A DNA stretch of 20,890 bases. It comes from a virus. The stretch is taken from IMG/VR virus record IMGVR_UViG_3300030406_003438, positions 1-20,890 of that record; one strand, written 5' to 3'. The notes below the pieces were generated by a model, which saw only the letters and a list, made by a program, of their open reading frames with translations, was not told the DNA's origin and ran no database searches. Numbering within the stretch: the stretch's first letter is position 1; each line of letters opens with the position of its first letter. Position numbers and translations under genes: made by a program. Positions 15,687-20,845 of this stretch are shown here, piece after piece.

Positions 15687-15697
15687 TGGTATATACT
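15687..15697 (+). promoter_or_regulatory. Candidate extended -10 promoter for the plus-strand structured RNA
   Basis: TGGTATATACT provides an extended -10 (TGn plus TATATA) or a shifted TATACT. No good -35 is visible 16-18 bases upstream. It stands back to back with the late promoter and just upstream of the structured region. Support is modest. Confidence 0.35.
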
Positions 15698-15703
15698 CAA
15701 GCG

Positions 15704-15945
15704 GATTTTTAATCTCAGCCTTGAAGGATATGTCCAGGTAAACCCTTCACTCACCGCTCAAGGCTTAAAGCGCAAAAAGATACCCCATGGCGCATCTGAG
15801 TTCGAAAGGCTGAACAGGGGGTGGACTACACGCTAGTAGAAGGCAGCCGAGTTCGTTTAATTGCGTTAATGACGAACTGCCGAGGAACATAACCTCAGTA
15901 AAAAGAACTCAACTCAGGAATAAACCCTTGGGTTGGGGTTCTTTT
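15704..15945 (+). ncRNA. Candidate structured RNA, about 240 nt, unassigned
   Basis: No sizeable open frame exists here, yet paired elements follow one another. AGCCTTGA at 15717-15724 pairs with TCAAGGCT at 15758-15765. ACCCC at 15782 pairs with GGGGT at 15818-15822 around an inner GTTC/GAAC hairpin. AGTTCGT at 15850-15856 pairs with ACGAACT at 15872-15878, extended by TTAA/TTAA and by GGC/GCC across a bulge. GAGG/CCTC lies at 15882-15896. A terminator-like hairpin closes it. G-U pairs in the last helix favour the plus strand. I compared it mentally with tmRNA, RNase P, 6S and group I introns and found no convincing match. It could also be cis-acting DNA such as an origin. Confidence 0.42.
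15903..15945 (+). terminator. Terminator-like hairpin closing the structured region
   Basis: AAGAACTCAACTC (15903-15915) pairs with GGGTTGGGGTTCTT (15930-15943) with one bulged G, two U-G pairs, and a further AGG/CCT helix inside. A TTTT run sits at the 3' end (15942-15945). The opposite strand also has a T run but would lose the two U-G pairs, so the plus orientation is preferred. Confidence 0.5.
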
Positions 15946-16330
15946 GCCTCAGAACATATAAAAATACCTTAGAGAATAAGACCTAAATACCGTAAAACCT
16001 ACCTAAATCAACACTTTATCTACGAATATACTTCTATGCAGTACCAAATCTGGTACTACCAAAGACCAAAAACACTTCTAAATACCTGATCTGTATACAA
16101 AACATACCCTTTAACCTAAAAATGGCTCCGATATATGGGGTGGATATTAACGTTAAACTACCGCTACTAAGTTGTGGGTGGGGGTATATAACCTAGAACA
16201 CTTAAAAGAAATTTTTTTAGAACAAAAAGTTATTTATTGTTTTGGTTATAAGAGCCTGTTTTTTAATAACTAAAAAGAATATATTTTTTCTTATAACAAA
16301 TGTGTATAAAGATATGGGTATCTTATTCCC
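15946..16330. other. Non-coding AT-rich DNA with small dyads
   Basis: I see no supported gene here. A perfect inverted repeat AGTACCA-aatc-TGGTACT lies at 16040-16057. A palindrome TTAACGTTAA is at 16147-16156. From about 16195 to 16320 the sequence is extremely AT-rich with A and T runs, suitable for easy strand opening. TATACTTC at 16027-16034 repeats the AAGTATA element seen at the promoters. It could hold an origin or operators, which is inference. Confidence 0.4.
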
Positions 16331-16340
16331 AGCAGCTATA

Positions 16341-16384
16341 GTCAATAATCCGTCAAATAATTCTTATGCGTCAATAAGTTGACA
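16341..16384 (+). repeat. Three GTCAATAA-like direct repeats plus an inverted half
   Basis: GTCAATAAT (16341-16349), GTCAAATAAT (16352-16361) and GTCAATAAG (16370-16378) are followed at once by TTGAC in the opposite sense, giving GTCAA-taag-TTGAC at 16370-16383. Spacing is 11 and 18 bases. This may be a set of protein-binding sites, iteron-like or operator-like, next to AT-rich DNA. TTGACA at 16379-16384 also matches a perfect -35, but no -10 is found at the right distance. Confidence 0.4.
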
Positions 16385-16470
16385 CTGAAAACGTATATGT
16401 CAGAAAGTAATAAAAAGTTTGCTAAAGTGGTTATCTTGATGCAATAGGATCGATAAAATAATTTCAAACA

Positions 16471-16517
16471 AATACTTGCAATAGGTAGTAATTGAAGTAT
16501 ACTTATATAGAAGTATT
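16471..16517 (+). promoter_or_regulatory. Promoter of the plus-strand small-gene unit, with AAGTAT half-sites
   Basis: TTGCAA (16476-16481), 16 bases, TATACT (16498-16503) form a sigma70-like promoter about 40 bases before the first gene. Half-sites overlap it: AATACTT (16471-16477), the palindrome AAGTATACTT (16496-16505) and AAGTATT (16511-16517). A dimeric regulator bound here would cover both -35 and -10. Confidence 0.55.
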
Positions 16518-16543
16518 TTATTAATCAATTGGAGGATAAAACA

Positions 16544-16873
16544 ATGGGTGCATTAAAAAACGAAGAGCAAGAACTAAGAAACCGCTGCATAAGCATAGCT
16601 GAAGGGATTGAAAACCCTACAGACATTAATGAGGATGGAGACCCAATAACAGCCTTTGACTATTTGGCTGATGTTCTCGATATTGAATATTATGTTGATA
16701 GAAATAAAGAATACTTAGGGGCTAGATTACTGGTTTCTTTTGGTGGTCCAAATATCTGGGTTGATACGCGATACAACATCATCGAGGGCTATTGGTGGGC
16801 AAATCATGCCGAGGTGAGATTTAACGATAATTTAGAACTTGACGAAGCTTGCAGGGAATATTTCGACTGTTAA
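16544..16873 (+). CDS. Small phage protein (109 aa), function unknown
   Basis: The ATG at 16544 has GGAGG eight bases upstream; a TTG five codons earlier overlaps that SD and is unlikely. The protein has a helical N-terminus (EEQELRNRCISIAEGIENPT), a DYLADVLDIEYYVDRN linker, and a beta-rich second half with FGGPNIWVDTRYNIIEGYWW, which is strikingly aromatic, then HAEVRFNDNLELDEACREYF. The GPNIxVDTRYNxxEGYWW pattern is one I remember from small phage and prophage proteins of unknown function. It is acidic and probably cytosolic. As first gene behind a strong promoter it is likely expressed early, by inference. Confidence 0.72.
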   Translation: MGALKNEEQELRNRCISIAEGIENPTDINEDGDPITAFDYLADVLDIEYYVDRNKEYLGARLLVSFGGPNIWVDTRYNIIEGYWWANHAEVRFNDNLELDEACREYFDC

Positions 16874-16884
16874 TTGATACATAG

Positions 16885-16906
16885 AAGCCATTCTAGCGAG
16901 TGGCTT
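16885..16906 (+). promoter_or_regulatory. Intergenic hairpin between first and second small genes
   Basis: AAGCCATT and AGTGGCTT pair over 8 bp (one U-G) around the loop CTAGCG, starting 11 bases after the stop. The following TCGTTG is not a U-tract, so this is more likely an mRNA-stability or attenuation element than a terminator. Confidence 0.4.
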
Positions 16907-16943
16907 TCGTTGTATTAATTAATGTCCTATGGGGGGTAAAACA

Positions 16944-17126
16944 ATGATAGATTCATTTAAAATTTATGTTGACGGTATATTGTGTATGGCTTACTACGAT
17001 GAGTCTAAATTTAAAGCTGAATGCTATAGGCTTGAGAAAGAGCTTGATACATTATTCAATGAGCGTGGTGGCCGTTTAAAAACTAATGTCAAAATAAGGG
17101 ACACATATCATAACAGAATATTTTAA
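16944..17126 (+). CDS. Small hypothetical protein (60 aa)
   Basis: The ATG at 16944 follows GGGGGGT at seven bases. An ATG at 16929 would place the SD within the gene, so I prefer the inner start. The product opens MIDSFKIYVDGILCMAYYDE and continues with a charged helix (KAECYRLEKELDTLFNERGG). The first half suggests two beta strands, the second a helix. No domain is recognised. Its place in a run of similar SD-led small genes suggests a host-takeover or regulatory role, unproven. Confidence 0.62.
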   Translation: MIDSFKIYVDGILCMAYYDESKFKAECYRLEKELDTLFNERGGRLKTNVKIRDTYHNRIF

Positions 17127-17151
17127 TTATAACTTAATGGAGGTTAACGAA

Positions 17152-17376
17152 ATGACAATCGAACACACAATGCAAAATCATAACTGGCATAACGATACAA
17201 TTAAGAAGCTTAAAAAAGTAAGTTTGGAACACGTTTTATACATAAGAGATGATGCCTACCAAGCTTTTAAGATTGGTGATGGCTGGAATCCAAAAGCAGG
17301 CCAATATCTAGATGAGTATTACTATTGTTGTCAGGAGCTGCGAAGACGCGGATATAATCCCCTTAACATGAGATAG
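17152..17376 (+). CDS. Small phage protein (74 aa), function unknown
   Basis: The ATG at 17152 has GGAGGT eight bases upstream; the in-frame ATG at 17137 overlaps that SD. The sequence is helical: HNDTIKKLKKVSLEHVLYIR, DDAYQAFKIGDGWNPKAGQY and LDEYYYCCQELRRRGYNPL. The L-x-Y-I-x-x-D-A-x-x-A and NPKAGQYxDExxYCxxELRRR pattern is one I recall from small proteins of marine phages and bacteria, without known function. The second half might bind nucleic acid through its RRR cluster, a guess only. Confidence 0.68.
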   Translation: MTIEHTMQNHNWHNDTIKKLKKVSLEHVLYIRDDAYQAFKIGDGWNPKAGQYLDEYYYCCQELRRRGYNPLNMR

Positions 17377-17406
17377 AATACTAAATAACCTTTGGAGGAT
17401 TACAAG

Positions 17407-17583
17407 ATGGATCGTAAAAAAAAACTTAAAAAAGCTAGATTTTATTATAAAACCAGCAAATATTACTCAATTGGCAATCAATCAAAAAATTGGTATAAAA
17501 AGCATAAAAACATCGATGCATCTATAGAACCACCAATAACACAAACTGAGCTAAATTTGATTCCAACAAACAGACCGTTTTAA
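17407..17583 (+). CDS. Lysine-rich small protein (58 aa), function unknown
   Basis: The ATG at 17407 lies seven bases after GGAGG; an upstream TTG overlaps it. The N-terminal half is strongly basic and aromatic (MDRKKKLKKARFYYKTSKYY, then NWYKKHKN), and the C-terminal part is neutral and Pro/Thr-rich (EPPITQTELNLIPTNRPF). It has no membrane segment. The basic head suggests nucleic-acid contact. No family is recognised. Confidence 0.58.
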   Translation: MDRKKKLKKARFYYKTSKYYSIGNQSKNWYKKHKNIDASIEPPITQTELNLIPTNRPF

Positions 17584-17606
17584 TTAATAACCTAGGGGGG
17601 TTAAAA

Positions 17607-17795
17607 ATGAAAATATTATTTAAAGACTTAGAAATAGGTGATAGATTCACCCACAACGGCAGGCCATACATCAAAAAAAGCAAACTAACGGCCTATGATA
17701 TTCATCCCAAAGCCGTAAGGCCCTATAATTTCATATCTAGGAAAACAATAGTAAAGCCAATACTAGGAGGCTTAGCGAATGAGCAACATAACTGA
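17607..17795 (+). CDS. Small beta-barrel-like phage protein (62 aa)
   Basis: GGGGGGTT lies just before the ATG at 17607. The sequence KILFKDLEIGDRFTHNGRPY, then IKKSKLTAYD, follows a pattern (F-x-x-L-x-x-G-D-x-F-x-x-x-G-x-x-Y-x-K-x-S) common in small phage and bacterial proteins of unknown function that appear to form a single small beta-barrel. The tail is basic (ISRKTIVKPIL). It overlaps the next gene by 17 bases. Function unknown. Confidence 0.68.
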   Translation: MKILFKDLEIGDRFTHNGRPYIKKSKLTAYDIHPKAVRPYNFISRKTIVKPILGGLANEQHN

Positions 17796-18003
17796 TACAC
17801 TAGCAATAGCTTTGGCTAAAGCCATTACTTGCGAGAGTGAAGCCGAAAGCAAAGCCCATGTTGAGCTAGCTGAGGAACTTGCATCACAGTTAGATGAAGA
17901 AACTGTAGAAGCCTGTAAAGAACTAGCGAGTAAAATCGCTGCAATCCATGACATCCGAAAACTTAAAGAGGGAAATAGAAATGAAAATATTACTTATCAC
18001 TAG
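17779..18003 (+). CDS. Acidic helical small protein (74 aa), unknown
   Basis: AGGAGG sits eight bases before the ATG at 17779. The protein is Ala/Glu/Lys-rich and predicted all-helical (LAIALAKAITCESEAESKAH, VELAEELASQLDEETVEACK, ELASKIAAIHDIRKLKEG), compatible with a short coiled coil. No family is recognised. Its end overlaps the start of the lipoprotein gene by 23 bases, so the two are probably co-translated. Confidence 0.62.
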   Translation: MSNITDTLAIALAKAITCESEAESKAHVELAEELASQLDEETVEACKELASKIAAIHDIRKLKEGNRNENITYH

Positions 18004-18277
18004 CGTTATATTCTTAACCGCATGTTCTGAGCATGAAGTAAAGCCAGTCATGCCACCAGAAAAAAACGAGCCTGTAGAAGTCGAGCAGGTTATACAGCAA
18101 GCAATTGAGATAGATCAGGCAATTGCTGAGCCTGAACCGATTCAGGAACCTGAACCTGTTGAAGTGGTTGTTGAAGAACCTGAAGTGCTTGTTGAAGAAC
18201 CTAAAGCAGCTGAAGTCACTGAAGAACCTGAGATTGATCAACCAGTGACCGAGGTGATCGAAAATGAAACAGAGTGA
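17981..18277 (+). CDS. Phage-encoded lipoprotein with Pro/Glu/Val repeats (98 aa)
   Basis: The ATG at 17981 has GAGGG upstream. The N-terminus MKILLITSVIFLTACSEHE is a short lipoprotein signal with lipobox LTAC, giving lipidation at Cys15; Ser at +2 predicts outer-membrane sorting under the usual Lol rule. The mature part is an extended acidic linker with repeats such as EPEPIQEPEPVEVVV, EEPEVLVEEPK and EVTEEPEIDQPV, similar in texture to the Pro-rich region of TonB. There is no globular domain. Candidate roles are superinfection exclusion or an outer-membrane spanin component, but no Rz-like partner is adjacent and the unit is not obviously a lysis cassette. Confidence 0.75.
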   Translation: MKILLITSVIFLTACSEHEVKPVMPPEKNEPVEVEQVIQQAIEIDQAIAEPEPIQEPEPVEVVVEEPEVLVEEPKAAEVTEEPEIDQPVTEVIENETE

Positions 18278-18335
18278 TCTTAATTATATTTTATTATCAC
18301 TTGTACTGGTTTATTTTTTGATTGTATCGACATAA
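18264..18335 (+). CDS. Single-span membrane micropeptide (23 aa)
   Basis: An ATG at 18264 lies inside the end of the lipoprotein gene in another frame, with GAGGTG about seven bases upstream. The peptide is MKQSDLNY followed by a continuous hydrophobic stretch (ILLSLVLVYFLIV) and ST, then a stop. It would be one short transmembrane helix with a polar N-terminal end. Overlap and SD support translation together with the lipoprotein. Nothing else identifies it. Confidence 0.5.
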   Translation: MKQSDLNYILLSLVLVYFLIVST

Positions 18336-18372
18336 AATGCCGATCTTTCATTAAATCTCCAGGTAAATATTA

Positions 18373-18401
18373 AGCCTCTAACCCCTTAGGGGCTTTTTTT
18401 T
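18373..18401 (+). terminator. Intrinsic terminator of the small-gene unit
   Basis: AGCCTCTAA and TTAGGGGCT form a 9-bp stem (one U-G) around a CCCC loop, followed by eight or nine T. It lies 37 bases after the last stop of the plus unit. The stop codon of the opposing NinB-like gene (18386-18388) is inside this hairpin, so the two units converge here. Confidence 0.85.
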
Positions 18402-18817
18402 GTCCATTTATCGGGCCAAGGAGGACAAGGAAACCCATTAGACACTAGCCATCTATGTAGAATAGTGTAAATTTCATCGTGTTGCTTGATATTTAAATCC
18501 TCAGTGAATGACTTTTGAAGCATTGCTTGTTGTAGTGGTCGCCAAAGATTCTCTTTGCAAGTTTCTAAGGTCCAAGGTCGCTCAACACCTTCTCTAAGAG
18601 CCTCAAACACTATTCTCTGATCAAAGCCACCGTCATTTAACTCATCGGCGAGCAATCGCAGCCAAACATGAAAACTGTCTCTTTGTGCCTTAGTCTTAGG
18701 CTTTTCGGCTTTTGACTTAGGTTCAATGGTAACGATCCAGCCGTCATTTGAATCTGGCCATTCACTATTGACAATCTTGGCCAGTGTTTGGCCTCTGTTG
18801 TCTATTTCAATCTTCAT
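18386..18817 (-). CDS. NinB/Orf-like recombination protein (143 aa)
   Basis: After an N-terminal beta part (MKIEIDNRGQTLAKIVNSEW) comes KPKTKAQRDSFHVWLRLLAD, then IVFEALREGVERPWTLETCK, ENLWRPLQQAMLQKSFTEDL and a helix IKQHDEIYTILHRWLVSNGF ending CPPWPDK. The R/K-T-x-x-Q-x-x-x-x-H opening, the W-T-x-E-x-x-K-E-x-LWRP core and the Pro-rich end after a ...LNR/HRxL helix match phage proteins related in layout to lambda NinB (Orf), which binds ssDNA and assists recombination. Identity is remote, so the call is moderate. AAGG serves as SD and its start overlaps the HTH gene. Confidence 0.58.
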   Translation of the reverse strand: MKIEIDNRGQTLAKIVNSEWPDSNDGWIVTIEPKSKAEKPKTKAQRDSFHVWLRLLADELNDGGFDQRIVFEALREGVERPWTLETCKENLWRPLQQAMLQKSFTEDLNIKQHDEIYTILHRWLVSNGFPCPPWPDKWTKKSP

Positions 18818-19022
18818 AACCTTGCTCTTTGAGGTATTCTAGAAATCCTGGCGTACAGCTAGTACACGATAATTCAGCATCAGACAAAGGTTTTTCCTTC
18901 AGATTAACGATATATTTCAATATTTTTTTATGTGATATGCCGACATAATCAGCTATATCATAGACTGACATATTCTTATTTATCCACATATCTAAGACCC
19001 TTCTCTGTATGTCCTTATTCAT
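18807..19022 (-). CDS. Small helix-turn-helix protein (71 aa)
   Basis: The N-terminal 40 residues, IQRRVLDMWINKNMSVYDIA followed by DYVGISHKKILKYI, are a clear HTH: a first helix, S-V-x-D-I-A, a G-I-S turn and a recognition helix. The C-terminal part has CTSC (CxxC) and GFLEYLKEQGYED. Such proteins often regulate phage transcription; the HTH also occurs in resolvase- and transposase-like families. ATGA overlap joins it to the helicase gene, which is its likely co-expressed partner. Target sites are unknown; dyads in 15.9-16.5 kb are candidates. Confidence 0.66.
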   Translation of the reverse strand: MNKDIQRRVLDMWINKNMSVYDIADYVGISHKKILKYIVNLKEKPLSDAELSCTSCTPGFLEYLKEQGYED

Positions 19023-19951
19023 AAATCCACCGTATTGGCTTCAAGTGGCATCGCTCGACCCTCAAACGAGGTAAATTGGAAAGAATCCTTTTGATAATAA
19101 AGACCAAGATTAAAGTCAGTACCATCTTGTCTATTCTTTACGCAACGTAGAAAGACATCAGGCTGGTCTATCAAATCCTGATCAAAAGGGTGATCATTGT
19201 CACGTAATTGGATTTGTGATTCTTTGGCTTTGTTACGATGGACTATAAAAACTTTATCTGCCAAGTCACTTATTTCTCCAGCACCGCGAATACTAAACTT
19301 ATTACCAGCTTCAGTTTCATCTGATCCCTTTCTCATATGGCAAACTAAATGAATGTGAAGATTGTGCATCTTGGCTGCGGCCCTTAACTGATTTACAAAC
19401 TCAGCCTGCATACCATAATCTTCTCGGCCTACGCCACACATGGTCAGACTATCTATTACCAAGTGGTCTATGTCCAGTTCAGAGCCAGCGTAGTGTACTA
19501 AGCCTAATACCCGTTCTTGTGGGACCTTATCTAAGCAATCATATATGTACCCATTCTCTGAGCTTCTGTTAAGCCATTCTATAGCAAACTCTTTAGATGG
19601 CTTACATCCAGCTGCCTGACTACTCATCCAAAGCAATGTCTCCTCAGGCTTCATTTCCATACTTGCTATGAGAACCCGTCTACCTCTAGCTAATAACCAA
19701 GTCATTACGCAAGATAACAAGGCTGTTTTACCATGACCATTGATACCTGACCAAATACTAAGCTGTGCTTGACCTAGCCTTACAGCGTTGTGCGTCTTGA
19801 ACCAGGGAAGCTTATCACCCACTAAACCATGCCCCTTACTGATATGCTCTAGCAGTCTTTCTCCGTAGGTGTCAAAGCTCCCTACTTCTTGTGATTCCTG
19901 CTTGCCAATGAAACTTAGTAGCTCTTCATCTGTCAAATCTATCTTGTTCAT
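19019..19951 (-). CDS. DnaB/Twinkle-type replicative helicase domain (310 aa)
   Basis: I chose the ATG at 19951 with GGAGAGAG upstream; an ATG four codons earlier overlaps that SD. The RecA-like ATPase motifs are in order: Walker A GINGHGKT at residues 69-76, the catalytic glutamate in ASMEM near 99, Walker B HLVIDSL near 163-169, the HLVCHMRKG sensor region, and IRGAGEISDLADKVFIVHRN, a strong DnaB-family signature. This is the C-terminal helicase domain only; no primase (TOPRIM) domain and no zinc domain are present. It would unwind DNA at the phage fork and need a primase from elsewhere in the phage or the host. The HTH gene starts in its stop. Confidence 0.85.
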   Translation of the reverse strand: MNKIDLTDEELLSFIGKQESQEVGSFDTYGERLLEHISKGHGLVGDKLPWFKTHNAVRLGQAQLSIWSGINGHGKTALLSCVMTWLLARGRRVLIASMEMKPEETLLWMSSQAAGCKPSKEFAIEWLNRSSENGYIYDCLDKVPQERVLGLVHYAGSELDIDHLVIDSLTMCGVGREDYGMQAEFVNQLRAAAKMHNLHIHLVCHMRKGSDETEAGNKFSIRGAGEISDLADKVFIVHRNKAKESQIQLRDNDHPFDQDLIDQPDVFLRCVKNRQDGTDFNLGLYYQKDSFQFTSFEGRAMPLEANTVDL

Positions 19952-19969
19952 ATCTCTCTCCATTTTTTA

Positions 19970-19996
19970 CGGCAAAACTTACCCTACCTTTTGCCG
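19970..19996 (-). promoter_or_regulatory. Perfect intergenic hairpin before the helicase gene
   Basis: CGGCAAAA and TTTTGCCG form a perfect 8-bp stem around an 11-base loop, filling almost the whole gap after the PAPS-reductase-like gene. On the minus strand it ends about seven bases before the SD and is not followed by a U-tract. An mRNA processing or stability element is more likely than a terminator. Confidence 0.5.
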
Positions 19997-19999
19997 ATT

Positions 20000-20845
20000 T
20001 TAGTCTCCGCAAAAACACGAAATTGAATCATCGTCACCAAAATCAAAGCCTTGCTGATCAGTTGCAATGATTCTTATCTGCTCATAACCCAACTCAAGCC
20101 TGTTAAAATAGTCATTCTGCTTGTTTTCTTGCTCTATCCACCAATCAGCTAAATCTGGCCTTTGTTGCATAATTGATAACCTTTTAGACCTGCCTTTCAA
20201 AAAACATAGGTCACAATTACCCCAGTCAGTAACTCCGTTGTTATTTGGTAGGTCCAAATCAAACGATTGTTCTTTCCAGAATTCACCTACATCCTCCTTA
20301 GATATACCATCTTCATAAAGTGGTAGCATCTTCTCTGAACCTTCAGAAACAGAGCCAATTAATTTTCTAGCCCTTCTCTCTTCATCTGCCCGTATGCCAA
20401 TCATTGCTTGATAAGGAGAATTAAATCCCTGCGTCTGCAAGAACCTATTAATTGTCCGTATCTTCATTTGGCCGCTGCACATTCTGTTGAGAGGGTTTGG
20501 CAAGCAACCTACATCCTCAATTAGCTTTGCAAAAGGCTCACCATTCCTGCTAGCTGTAGCGTAATCAACCTCTTTCCAAAAATACTGATAGTTCTTTGAG
20601 TTTTCCTTTTGAATCCTACCGTCATACTCTAGCCAATGTATCTTCACGCCCCACTTCTGCCCTATCTCATGCACAAAGTCGAGTGTCTCCGGGGCTTCCT
20701 TGCCTGTGTTAGCAAAGGTGATATATATATCTTCAGGCAGTGTGCCACCATGGGCTTGGATAATATTCCACAACATGAAGCCTGATGTTCTACCACCACT
20801 GAAACTAATCAGAGCCGGTCCTTCTATCTTGTAAGGATTATTCAT
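20000..20845 (-). CDS. PAPS-reductase / adenine-nucleotide alpha-hydrolase family protein (281 aa)
   Basis: The PP-loop SFSGGRTSG (residues 14-22) and FANTGKE (44-50) mark this superfamily, followed by RMCSGQMKIR (121-130) and GIRADEERR (150-158). Members activate substrates through an adenylated intermediate and act in sulfate reduction, thiolation or DNA sulfur modification (DndC). Four or five cysteines (C123, C211 and C214 in CDLC, C277 and C279 in CFCGD) could bind zinc or an iron-sulfur cluster, as in DndC-like and other PAPS-reductase relatives. Location in a DNA-metabolism unit favours a nucleic-acid role over sulfur assimilation. Substrate cannot be read from the sequence. GAGG precedes the ATG at 20845 at a longish distance. 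Confidence 0.8.
   Translation of the reverse strand: MNNPYKIEGPALISFSGGRTSGFMLWNIIQAHGGTLPEDIYITFANTGKEAPETLDFVHEIGQKWGVKIHWLEYDGRIQKENSKNYQYFWKEVDYATASRNGEPFAKLIEDVGCLPNPLNRMCSGQMKIRTINRFLQTQGFNSPYQAMIGIRADEERRARKLIGSVSEGSEKMLPLYEDGISKEDVGEFWKEQSFDLDLPNNNGVTDWGNCDLCFLKGRSKRLSIMQQRPDLADWWIEQENKQNDYFNRLELGYEQIRIIATDQQGFDFGDDDSISCFCGD

Noticed and set aside
15796-15818. tRNA-like GTTCGAAA segment
   Set aside because: No acceptor stem, anticodon arm or D arm can be built around it; the bases are better explained by a local GTTC/GAAC hairpin.
15728-15832. Group I intron-like fragments (ATATGTCC and GGACTACACG could pair like P7)
   Set aside because: The elements are in the wrong order for a group I core, no split gene flanks them and P3/P4 elements are missing.
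16122-16196. Short plus frame of 24 codons starting with an ATG in the spacer
   Set aside because: No SD (upstream is TTTAACCTAAAA), no neighbours to couple with, and no recognisable sequence.
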